Of a DNA stretch of 5,236 nucleotides, positions 1-5,236 are shown piece after piece. This stretch comes from CAZLAK01 sp964557545 (lineage in GTDB: Bacteria > Bacillota > Desulfotomaculia > Desulfotomaculales > Pelotomaculaceae), in NCBI GenBank assembly GCA_964557545.1, contig CAZLAK010000069.1:1-5236 (forward strand), written 5' to 3'. The notes beneath the pieces were generated by a model. The model did no database searches. It was not told where the DNA came from and was given only the letters and a program-made list of their open reading frames with translations. Position numbers and translations under genes: made by a program. Position 1 is the first letter of the stretch. Every line of letters begins with the position of its first letter.

Positions 1-272
1 ATGCTCTTAGGGCCCGTGACGTCCTGCAAAAGCCCCCCGCCCCCGCTGATCAGGAGGTCGGCGCGCCGCAAAACGGCCGCCACCTGCCGGAGATCGGTGC
101 GCAAGACCGCTTCCACACCAAAGCGGGCCGCCGTGTAAGCGGGGTCCCCGGAGAGAACCACCACCTCCAAATCCGGCACAGCGGCACTTAAGGCCTCCAG
201 CATGGCGTACAACATGGCCTCGTCGCCAACGTTGTGAAAACCGTAATAACCCGATACAACAACCCTGGGCAT
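1..272 (-). CDS. csaB: Polysaccharide pyruvyl transferase CsaB, N-terminal part (cut by window edge)
   Basis: I translated the first 90 codons by hand from the ATG at 272; the rest lies beyond position 1. The protein opens MPRVVVSGYYGFHNVGDEAM, the glycine-rich nucleotide-binding-like start typical of CsaB/PssM pyruvyl transferases (pattern GYYG-x-x-N-x-GDEA). Residues about 77-86 read SGGGGLLQDV, the second conserved family signature. In the family the enzyme moves pyruvate from phosphoenolpyruvate onto a ManNAc of the secondary cell-wall polymer, giving the ketal that SLH-domain S-layer proteins recognise; it acts at the cytoplasmic face. The start is supported by GGAG 8 nt upstream of the ATG. 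The gene begins 19 nt after the stop of the TagA-like gene, so the two are almost certainly co-transcribed, and their functions match. About three quarters of the usual roughly 360-residue protein is unseen, so catalytic residues further in cannot be checked. Confidence 0.9.
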   Translation of the reverse strand, partial: MPRVVVSGYYGFHNVGDEAMLYAMLEALSAAVPDLEVVVLSGDPAYTAARFGVEAVLRTDLRQVAAVLRRADLLISGGGGLLQDVTGPKS

Positions 273-291
273 TGACCAGTCTCCATTTAAT

Positions 292-1026
292 TTAAATCTT
301 AAGAACGTACCTCCTGACGACCAGCCAGGCAAAGAGGGGAAGCACGAGCTGGCGCCGCCAGCGGGAAGGCTCTCTGACCAGGCGGTAGAGCCATTCCAGA
401 CATAAGCGCCTCACCCAGGCGGGGGCGCGCCGGGCCCTTCCGGCCAGCACGTCGAAGCTGCCCCCCACCCCCATGCCTACCGCCGCCCCCGCGGCCTGCA
501 GGTACTCTTCCAGCCAAAGCTCCTGCCGGGGCGCGCCCAGAGCCACGAAAAGGAGGTCGGTGCGCGCCCGCCGCACGGCCTCCGCTACTGCCGGCGAATC
601 TCTTTCCGGAAAATAGCCGTGGTGGGTGCCGGCAATAACCAGTCCGGGGTAGCGCCGGCACAACACCCGCGCCGCTTCTTCGGCTACGCCCGGCGCCGCC
701 CCCAAAAGAAAAACGCGCCAGCCTAAAGCAGCCGCCTTATCCGCAAGGCGCAGCAGGAGATCGATGCCGGTGACTCGCTCCGGTACCGGCCTTTTAGCCA
801 CCGCCGCCGCCCAGACAATGCCCACGCCGTCGGCCGTCACCAGGTCGGCGCGGCGGATTATTTCTAACAGCCGGCGGTCGAACTGCGCCCGGTAGAGGAG
901 TTCCGGGTTTAAGGTCATGACCCGGTGCACACCGCCGGCGGCCACGAAGTTAGCCACCCTCTCGACGGCCTCCTCCATGGTCAGGGCATCGACCCCGGCA
1001 CCCAGTATTTCTACCCTCATACCCAT
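292..1026 (-). CDS. tagA: WecB/TagA/CpsF-family glycosyltransferase (GT26), probable UDP-ManNAc transferase
   Basis: This 244-residue protein has the full length of the TagA/WecB family. Known members transfer N-acetylmannosamine (or its acid) from the UDP-sugar to undecaprenyl-PP-GlcNAc, the second step in building teichoic acid or secondary wall polymer linkage units. Visible signatures in order are MTLNPE at 37-42 (Thr38, Asn40), TADGVGIV at 64-71 with the family's proposed catalytic base Asp66, RVTGIDLL at 84-91, LGAAPG at 108-113, GAPRQELW at 164-171, GVGGSFDVLAG at 186-196, and a basic tail with LEWLYRLVREPSRWRRQ at 210-226. In TagA that C-terminal appendage binds the membrane and completes the active site. 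I chose ATG 1026 because AGGG lies 7 nt upstream; an in-frame ATG at 1020 is the alternative. The start is 4 nt after the cyclase stop and its ribosome site lies inside the cyclase's last codons, so translation is probably coupled. The exact donor sugar is inferred from family and from the neighbouring csaB. Confidence 0.93.
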   Translation of the reverse strand: MGMRVEILGAGVDALTMEEAVERVANFVAAGGVHRVMTLNPELLYRAQFDRRLLEIIRRADLVTADGVGIVWAAAVAKRPVPERVTGIDLLLRLADKAAALGWRVFLLGAAPGVAEEAARVLCRRYPGLVIAGTHHGYFPERDSPAVAEAVRRARTDLLFVALGAPRQELWLEEYLQAAGAAVGMGVGGSFDVLAGRARRAPAWVRRLCLEWLYRLVREPSRWRRQLVLPLFAWLVVRRYVLKI

Positions 1027-1030
1027 TAAT

Positions 1031-2845
1031 TTACCCTATTTGGTCAAATGTATATATACCTACCGGAGCGGACAGGCCGCGCACACGCGCTTTGCCCAAA
1101 AACTTCACGGGCGGCAAGCTTTCCGGCCGGCGGACGTATTTCAGCGTGCGCTCGCTGAAGATGATGCGGGTCCCGTACTCTTTGTTCAAACCTTCCAAGC
1201 GGGAAGCCAGGTTTACCTCGCCGCCCATGATGGTGTAGTCCATCCGCTCGGGGCTGCCCACGTTGCCCACCACCACCGGCCCGGAGTTGATGCCCACCCC
1301 GATGTCAAAGCTGGGCTCGCCGGCGGCGCACCACTTCTCGTTGAGCGCCTCCAGCTCTTTTTGCATCTCCAGGGCGGCGGCCAGGGCCCGGTCGGCGTGG
1401 TCCTCCTGGGGCACCGGCGCCCCAAAGAAGGCCATCAGGCCGTCCCCCAGGTACTTGTCCAGCGTGCCGCCGTGCCGGAAGATCACGCCGGTCATGACCG
1501 TGAAGTACTCGTTTAGGCGCTGCACGACGTACTCCGGCGGCTTGTCTTCGCTAAAGGAAGTAAACCCCCGCACGTCGGAAAAGAGGACGGTGAGTTCGGC
1601 GCGCGCTCCCCCCAGCTGCACGTCTTCCGGGCGCCTTAAGATCTCCTCCACCACGTCCTTGGGAACGTAGCGGGAAAAGAGGGCACGGGTTTTGCGCCGC
1701 TCCAGTTCGGTGCGCACCAGCTTTTCGGCGGTCACTCCCGTGTAGGCCAGGGCGGCAGCCCCCAGCGGCGCCGCCGCGTTCAGCCACAGGTGGAGCGCAT
1801 TCCAGGCGAGGTAAGCGGCCAGGACGGCTGCGGCCATCACCGCCAGGGTCCAAACTGCCCCGCCTACCGGCCCGCGGCTCCGCCGGGTGAGAGCGGCCGC
1901 CGCCACACCCACAACCAGCAGGAAGGCAGCATTGGCAGCGCCGGATGCCCGCCGGTACCAGCTCTTTTCTTGCAAGGTGGCTAAGGCAGAGGCGTGGATC
2001 TCCACCCCGGGTGACGGCAGTGCTCCGGACAGCACCAGGTTGCCGCGGGCAAAAGGCGTGCTCTTGTAGTCGTGGCCCGCCGCCGTGGTCACCCCCACCA
2101 GCACCGTCTTGCCGGCAAACTCGGCCGGGTCAACCCGCCCGGCCAGCACGTCGGCGTAAGAATAAGTGGCAAAAGTGCCCCCCGGCCCCCAGAAGTCGAT
2201 CAGCAGCCGGTTTTTGCCGTCCAGGGGGAAAACGCTCTCCCCCGCCGCCAGGGCCCGCCGGCCAGCTGAAGAGAGCGCGTCCGGTGTAAGCCCCTCTTCG
2301 GCCAGGTAGACGGCCAGGCTGAAGGCGGGAAAGGGCCGGCCAAACGTATTTAAGTCCTGCAGCACGACCGAGCGCACCACCCCGTCAGCGTCCTCCGGCG
2401 TGTTGACAAAGCCGAGGCCGCAGGAAGCGGCAGAGAGCTCGCGCACCGGAAAGTGCGGCACCTGGTAGAGGGTGCCGCCCCGCTCCTCAAAAGAGAACAT
2501 GGCGGCCAGCACCACCCGGCCGTGCTTTTTGAGGGCTTTCGCCAGGAGGGCGTTGTCCTCGGGCGTGCCGGGTGTGTCAAAAAGAATGTCTAAGCCCACG
2601 ACCCGGGCGCCCACCAGCTTCTCCAAAAGGGCGGCGTGGACGCGCCGTGGCCAGGGCCAAAGCCCAATTTCGGCAATGGAGCGGTCGTCCACGGCTACCA
2701 CGACGATATCCTGCGGGGCCGGCCGCCGCCCCAGCACTTTAAACCAGCCGTCGTAAAGGTAAAGCTCGGCCCTCTCCAAAAGGCCGGCCGCGCTGGCCAA
2801 AAGGACCAGAATTATTAAAACACCGGGCACCAGCAGATGGCGCAA
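1031..2845 (-). CDS. CHASE2-domain transmembrane class III adenylate/guanylate cyclase
   Basis: This 604-residue protein has one N-terminal membrane segment (about 3-22), an extracytoplasmic CHASE2 sensor (about 26-292; DIVVVAVDDRSI at 46-57, VVGLDILFD at 82-90), three closely packed membrane segments (about 304-320, 331-348, 352-372), a charged helical linker with RALFSRYVPKDVVEEIL (387-403), and a class III cyclase domain (about 415-600). Family members make cAMP or cGMP from the nucleotide triphosphate in the cytoplasm, apparently in response to an outside signal. Metal-binding aspartates are Asp424 (LFSDVRGFT) and Asp468 (YLGDG). The purine-selecting lysine is Lys464 (LDKYL), and the transition-state Asn545 and Arg549 (VNLASRLE) are present. 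The usual second purine-selecting aspartate (IGD-x-VN) is Gly542 (MGGEVN). Translation starts at TTG 2845: an in-frame TGA lies 21 nt upstream (2867-2869) with no ATG or GTG between, and a G-run is 6 nt before the start. It leads the tagA-csaB unit. Architecture is certain; product and activity are not. Confidence 0.93.
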   Translation of the reverse strand: MRHLLVPGVLIILVLLASAAGLLERAELYLYDGWFKVLGRRPAPQDIVVVAVDDRSIAEIGLWPWPRRVHAALLEKLVGARVVGLDILFDTPGTPEDNALLAKALKKHGRVVLAAMFSFEERGGTLYQVPHFPVRELSAASCGLGFVNTPEDADGVVRSVVLQDLNTFGRPFPAFSLAVYLAEEGLTPDALSSAGRRALAAGESVFPLDGKNRLLIDFWGPGGTFATYSYADVLAGRVDPAEFAGKTVLVGVTTAAGHDYKSTPFARGNLVLSGALPSPGVEIHASALATLQEKSWYRRASGAANAAFLLVVGVAAAALTRRSRGPVGGAVWTLAVMAAAVLAAYLAWNALHLWLNAAAPLGAAALAYTGVTAEKLVRTELERRKTRALFSRYVPKDVVEEILRRPEDVQLGGARAELTVLFSDVRGFTSFSEDKPPEYVVQRLNEYFTVMTGVIFRHGGTLDKYLGDGLMAFFGAPVPQEDHADRALAAALEMQKELEALNEKWCAAGEPSFDIGVGINSGPVVVGNVGSPERMDYTIMGGEVNLASRLEGLNKEYGTRIIFSERTLKYVRRPESLPPVKFLGKARVRGLSAPVGIYTFDQIG

Positions 2846-2938
2846 GACGCGCCCCCAGCGGCAAATTCACTTTTTCAACGCCAAACCACCACCCGCCGTT
2901 TTTCTAACGAATCAAAAAATCTCCCGGCCGCAACTTAA

Positions 2939-2944
2939 ATTATA
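2939..2944 (-). promoter_or_regulatory. Possible -10 element for the cyclase-tagA-csaB unit
   Basis: On the minus strand the end of the toxin gene contains a perfect TATAAT, spanning the toxin stop codon. Transcription from it would give a leader of roughly 85-90 nt before the TTG start at 2845. No good -35 box is found at 16-18 nt (best TTAGGT, GTTAGG and AGTTAG), and no TG extension sits directly before the hexamer. AT-rich sequence can produce such a match by chance, so this is a weak candidate only. No other convincing promoter was seen in the 94-nt gap. Confidence 0.25.
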
Positions 2945-3356
2945 TTCCAACCTGGCTAAAACCTAACTTTTCAAAATTAAAGTGGCTGTCAAAGGCCAGT
3001 GCCTCCCGTATTTGCATGGCTTCCATTATAGCAAAACTCGTACAATCCGTATAGGAAAAATTTTGATCGCTAAATTTGGCAAAGATCTCTAACGCCCGGC
3101 GATGGTGCTCAAAGGAAACGAAGATCATTTTAGCCGCTTTTTCGGAAAACAATTCGCGCGCCAGTTCTGTTGCCAGGCGATGACTTTTTAACCGGTACCT
3201 CACCAAGGTGATGGCCTCGTCGGCGACGTAATCAGACGTAAAAAATAATACCTGACCGCGCACACTGGTAAAGAAGTCAACAACTGTCCGGTGGTTAGGG
3301 TCTAAAGCATCCTTTAGCGCGTACCAAGCGCCGGTATCGACGAACACCCGTCTCAT
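2940..3356 (-). CDS. PIN-domain ribonuclease toxin, VapC-like
   Basis: The protein has 138 residues, normal for single-domain VapC toxins. PIN toxins are Mg-dependent ribonucleases that cut RNA, often tRNA or rRNA, when freed from their antitoxin. The four expected acidic positions are visible: Asp7 in VFVDTGAWYAL, Glu47 in SDYVADEAITLVR, Asp104 in SYTDCTSFAIM, and Asp123 in ALAFDSHFNF, so the active site looks complete. The start ATG overlaps the antitoxin stop as ATGA, and GAGG lies 10 nt upstream within the antitoxin gene, so toxin synthesis should depend on antitoxin translation. It is followed by a 94-nt gap before the cyclase gene with no clear terminator. Base composition of the pair is about 46% GC against roughly 57-70% in nearby rows. 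I do not give the symbol vapC because PIN proteins paired with ribbon-helix-helix antitoxins are diverse; the toxin assignment rests on the motifs and the paired antitoxin. Confidence 0.9.
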   Translation of the reverse strand: MRRVFVDTGAWYALKDALDPNHRTVVDFFTSVRGQVLFFTSDYVADEAITLVRYRLKSHRLATELARELFSEKAAKMIFVSFEHHRRALEIFAKFSDQNFSYTDCTSFAIMEAMQIREALAFDSHFNFEKLGFSQVGI

Positions 3357-3577
3357 TTATATAAAACCTCGTCATGATGAAAGTCCTGGCCGTCTCCTTC
3401 CCCGGCACCTTTACTCATTTCTAACGCTCCGTCTGCCTGGGCCAAAGCAATTTCCTTAAACTTTTCTTCAATTAATTGCCGGATCACTTCCGACAGGCTT
3501 ATTCCTTTTATTCTCGCCATTTCAACCAAAAAACGGTGCTGGGTCTCCTCGAGCATAATCTGCGTCCTAACCAGCAT
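3353..3577 (-). CDS. Ribbon-helix-helix antitoxin of the PIN toxin
   Basis: From the ATG at 3577 the protein has 74 residues. Its N-terminal half reads as a ribbon-helix-helix DNA-binding domain: a beta strand around RTQIMLEE, a first helix around HRFLVEMARIKG, the turn GISLSE, and a second helix around VIRQLIEEKFKE. The tail (about 44-74) is acidic, rich in Gly, Glu and Asp, and probably disordered, as expected for the part of an antitoxin that wraps its toxin. A longer reading frame from ATG 3616 exists, but I reject it: the 3577 start has a 7/8 Shine-Dalgarno match just upstream, the first 13 residues of the longer form do not look like part of the fold, and ATG 3616 lies inside the probable -10 box and operator. 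The stop overlaps the toxin start by 4 nt. Such antitoxins usually repress their own promoter, and a matching palindrome sits directly upstream. Confidence 0.87.
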   Translation of the reverse strand: MLVRTQIMLEETQHRFLVEMARIKGISLSEVIRQLIEEKFKEIALAQADGALEMSKGAGEGDGQDFHHDEVLYK

Positions 3578-3581
3578 TGTC

Positions 3582-3589
3582 TCACCACC
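3582..3589 (-). promoter_or_regulatory. Ribosome binding site that sets the antitoxin start at 3577
   Basis: The minus strand reads GGTGGTGA here, matching GGAGGTGA at 7 of 8 positions, with 4 nt between its end and the ATG at 3577. This is the usual spacing for low-GC and mid-GC Gram-positive genes and is the main reason for choosing the shorter antitoxin over the in-frame ATG at 3616. Confidence 0.75.
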
Positions 3590-3592
3590 CGC

Positions 3593-3620
3593 TATAATGT
3601 AATTGCACAATAACATAATA
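3593..3620. promoter_or_regulatory. 28-bp imperfect palindrome, probable antitoxin operator
   Basis: Two 13-bp arms (3593-3605 and 3608-3620) flank a 2-bp centre. Eleven of 13 positions pair; mismatches are 3596/3617 and 3601/3612. The core is ATGTAATTG-CA-CAATAACAT on the plus strand. It lies between the ribosome site and the likely -35 box and covers the likely -10 box, where a bound ribbon-helix-helix antitoxin would block transcription. The palindrome is seen directly; its role as operator is inferred from position and from the known autoregulation of this antitoxin class. Confidence 0.65.
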
Positions 3621-3625
3621 ACATA
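3610..3625. repeat. Tandem 8-bp direct repeat at the toxin-antitoxin promoter
   Basis: ATAACATA occurs twice back to back on the plus strand (3610-3617 and 3618-3625), perfectly conserved. The second copy duplicates most of the right arm of the palindrome at 3593-3620, so the promoter carries three related half-sites: two inverted and one extra in direct orientation. This fits cooperative loading of more than one antitoxin dimer, but that is inference. Confidence 0.6.
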
Positions 3626-3644
3626 GCAGATGCCTCGACAACAA
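3615..3644 (-). promoter_or_regulatory. Candidate promoter of the toxin-antitoxin pair
   Basis: On the minus strand TTGTTG (3639-3644) is followed after 18 nt by TATTAT (3615-3620), 3/6 and 5/6 matches to the sigma-A boxes. An alternative -35, TTGTCG at 3636-3641, has 4/6 matches but only a 15-nt spacer. Transcription would begin near 3608, giving a leader of about 30 nt that contains the ribosome site. The -10 box lies inside the palindrome, consistent with autorepression. Confidence 0.5.
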
Positions 3645-3664
3645 CACTTTTCATAATCCTTTTT

Positions 3665-5236
3665 CTATGTTTCAACACCAACTCCCGGGGAAGCCAAAGG
3701 TGGCTCGCCCGGACCGCCGGCCGGCCGGCTAAAGCGGGCGGTGGCCGCCGGTGGCCCCCCAAGCGGCGGCGGCTCGTGCCCGTAGCGCCGGTACTCGGCC
3801 GCCCGCTGGGCCTCCACGCGCCCCTTACTCAAGAAGAAGACTAGCGGTATGGAGATGACGATAAACACGGTGCTGACGATGAAGGCGTCGGCAATGCCGG
3901 CAATAAAGGCCTCGCGGCGGACGAGCAGGCTTAAAACGTACAGCGCACCGGCGCTGCCGTACCCCCCCGCACCGGCCTGGGCGAGCACGCCTTGGAGCTG
4001 CGCCAGCGCCCCTTGCGCCGCCGAAGTGTAGGAAACGCCCTCGGCCAGCCAGGCGGCGTGGTAATCCTGGCGGTGGAGCATGATGTAGGTGGTGAAGGCA
4101 ATACCGAAGGAGCCGGCAATTTGGCGCACCAGGTTGTTGATCGCCGAGGCCCTGGCCACCAAGAAGTGCGGCACCGTGTTCATGCCGGCCGTCGTCAAGG
4201 GCATCATGCACAACCCCATGCCCACTGATCTCTCTACTAACAGCCACTGTAGTTCGCGCGGGCTGGTGTAGTAGGAAATGGTGTGCAGTTCGTAGGTAGT
4301 GACGGCAGTAATAATTAATCCCACAAGACACAGGGGGAGCGCCCCCAGGCGGTCGAAGAGCCGTCCACTGATGGGCATCATGATGCCCATGGTCACGGCC
4401 ATGGGCATGAGCAAAAGGCCCGTCTGCATGGGCGTGTAGCCCAAAATGTTCTGGGCGTAAAGCGGCAGGAGGAAGATGCCGGCAAACATGCCCACGGTTA
4501 AAATGGTTAGACAAATAAGGCTTATGGAAAAGGTGGCGTTTCTAAAGAGCCCGATGTCCAGGAGCGGATTTGGCGTCACCGATTCCCACAGGACAAAGAG
4601 GAGCAGGGAAAAACCGGCAAAAATAAAGAGGTTGACAATGTAGAGGGACGTCCACCCCTTGTCCTGGCCCTCACTCAGCGCCAGGAGCAGGGCAAAGCAG
4701 CCGGCTGCCGACAGGATAGATCCCAGCATGTCCAGCTTTAAGCCGGTGCGGCGGGGGGTCTCGTCGAGCACAAACAGGGAGAGGAAAGAGGCGGCCACAC
4801 CGATGGGCAGGTTGATGGTGAAGATCCACTGCCAGCCGAAGTGGTCCACCAGGTAGCCGCCCAGCGTCGGCCCGATGGACGGGGCGGCCATGGCCGAAAT
4901 GCCCCAGATGCCCAACGCCGTGCCGATCTTGTCCCGCGGCACAATTGAATAGAGCATGGACATGCTCACCGGCATGATCATACCGCCGCCTACGGCCTGG
5001 ACGACCCTGGCAGCCACCAGCGAACTGTTGCTCCATGCCAGGGCGCAAAGGGCCGAGCCGGCCGTAAAGGCGGCCAGGGAAAAGATGTACATAGTCTTTA
5101 AACCGTAGCGGTCGCCCAGGTAGCCGGTGATGGGCACCACTACACCGGAGGCCAGGAGGTAAGCGGTCATCACCCACTGCACATCGTCCTCTCCCACGCC
5201 GAAGATGGCCATCAGCTTGGGCAGGGCCACGTTGAC
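3665..5236 (-). CDS. DHA2-family MFS multidrug exporter (EmrB/QacA type), N-terminus beyond the edge
   Basis: The open frame runs off the right edge; 523 residues are visible, opening VNVALPKL, the first-helix signature of EmrB-type proteins, so only about 10-25 residues are missing. GTG 5230 lies inside this conserved stretch and is unlikely to be the real start. Family members export drugs or other hydrophobic compounds in exchange for protons. Counting from the Val at 5230 as residue 1, signatures are DDVQWVMTAYLLA (15-27), motif A GYLGDRYGLK (36-45), RVVQAVGGGMIMP (75-87), motif C APSIGPTLGGYL (116-127), and WQWIFTINLPIG (133-144). A long loop at about 386-437 before the last membrane segment fits the 14-segment DHA2 layout. 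The tail after about 468 is cytoplasmic and, from about 486, rich in Pro, Gly and Ala. EmrB proteins often work with an EmrA-type adaptor encoded just upstream, which would lie outside this window. No terminator is seen in the 87 nt before the antitoxin start. Substrate unknown. Confidence 0.93.
   Translation of the reverse strand, partial: VNVALPKLMAIFGVGEDDVQWVMTAYLLASGVVVPITGYLGDRYGLKTMYIFSLAAFTAGSALCALAWSNSSLVAARVVQAVGGGMIMPVSMSMLYSIVPRDKIGTALGIWGISAMAAPSIGPTLGGYLVDHFGWQWIFTINLPIGVAASFLSLFVLDETPRRTGLKLDMLGSILSAAGCFALLLALSEGQDKGWTSLYIVNLFIFAGFSLLLFVLWESVTPNPLLDIGLFRNATFSISLICLTILTVGMFAGIFLLPLYAQNILGYTPMQTGLLLMPMAVTMGIMMPISGRLFDRLGALPLCLVGLIITAVTTYELHTISYYTSPRELQWLLVERSVGMGLCMMPLTTAGMNTVPHFLVARASAINNLVRQIAGSFGIAFTTYIMLHRQDYHAAWLAEGVSYTSAAQGALAQLQGVLAQAGAGGYGSAGALYVLSLLVRREAFIAGIADAFIVSTVFIVISIPLVFFLSKGRVEAQRAAEYRRYGHEPPPLGGPPAATARFSRPAGGPGEPPLASPGVGVET

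Noticed and set aside
1018..1020. ATG 1020 as the tagA start.
   Set aside because: The AGGG ribosome site is better spaced for ATG 1026 (7 nt); the choice changes only two residues and stays slightly uncertain.
917..1516. Plus-strand 199-residue open frame opposite the cyclase and tagA genes.
   Set aside because: It is antisense to two well-recognised genes, has no recognisable domain or ribosome site, and long antisense frames are expected in GC-rich coding DNA.
2900..2936. Possible rho-independent terminator after the toxin gene (CGGCCG followed by GGAGATTTTTT on the minus strand).
   Set aside because: The only self-complementary part is the six-base CGGCCG without a loop, and the T-run is not directly after a stable GC stem; a T5/A5 pairing nearby is too weak.
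3578..3616. N-terminal extension of the antitoxin from ATG 3616 (13 extra residues).
   Set aside because: It lacks a ribosome site, covers the likely -10 box and operator, and adds residues that do not fit the ribbon-helix-helix fold; ATG 3577 has a strong ribosome site.
3825..4514. 229-residue minus-strand frame inside the exporter gene.
   Set aside because: It is an out-of-frame reading of the exporter, rich in His, Arg and Pro with no fold-like pattern; the exporter frame shows continuous family signatures.
4671..5177. 168-residue minus-strand frame inside the exporter gene.
   Set aside because: It is the exporter read in another frame; conserved exporter motifs A and C lie in the main frame over the same bases.
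5228..5230. GTG 5230 as the start of the exporter.
   Set aside because: It falls within the conserved VNVALP motif of the first membrane segment and the frame stays open to the edge, so the true start is outside the window.

Overview
The window holds six genes, all read from the minus strand, so transcription runs from high to low coordinates. The likely host is a GC-rich, Gram-positive anaerobe or thermophile of the Clostridia/Moorellia type (Bacillota). This is inferred from the pairing of a TagA-like glycosyltransferase with CsaB, which belongs to secondary cell-wall polymer and S-layer anchoring systems of Bacillota, from the GGAGG-type ribosome binding sites, and from the TTG start. Sampled 60-base rows outside the toxin-antitoxin region are about 57-83% GC by hand count. 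No genus can be named from the sequence alone.

Layout from upstream (right) to downstream (left). Positions 3665-5236 hold a DHA2-type (EmrB/QacA-like, 14 membrane segments) drug exporter whose first residues lie beyond the right edge. Positions 2940-3577 hold a compact toxin-antitoxin pair: a ribbon-helix-helix antitoxin and a PIN-domain (VapC-like) toxin overlapping by ATGA. A near-perfect 28-bp palindrome plus a tandem repeat sits over the likely promoter. This block is only about 46% GC, well below its neighbours. Positions 1-2845 hold a tight three-gene unit: a CHASE2-sensor class III nucleotide cyclase (TTG start), a TagA/WecB-family glycosyltransferase that starts 4 nt after the cyclase stop, and the beginning of csaB 19 nt further on, cut by the left edge.

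TagA and CsaB fit one pathway: TagA-type enzymes add ManNAc to an undecaprenyl-PP-GlcNAc lipid, and CsaB adds pyruvate to such wall polymers so that SLH-domain surface proteins can bind. The cyclase, with an extracytoplasmic CHASE2 domain, is placed to sense something outside the membrane and signal inside. Its close linkage to the wall-polymer genes suggests envelope-coupled signalling, which is an inference. The clearest oddity is in that cyclase: the aspartate that normally helps select the purine base is a glycine (Gly542), while the metal-binding and transition-state residues are intact. The toxin-antitoxin pair and exporter look like ordinary neighbours with no obvious functional tie to the wall operon. 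No RNA genes, CRISPR arrays, insertion sequences or clear rho-independent terminators were seen, and nothing that clearly amounts to a new system.
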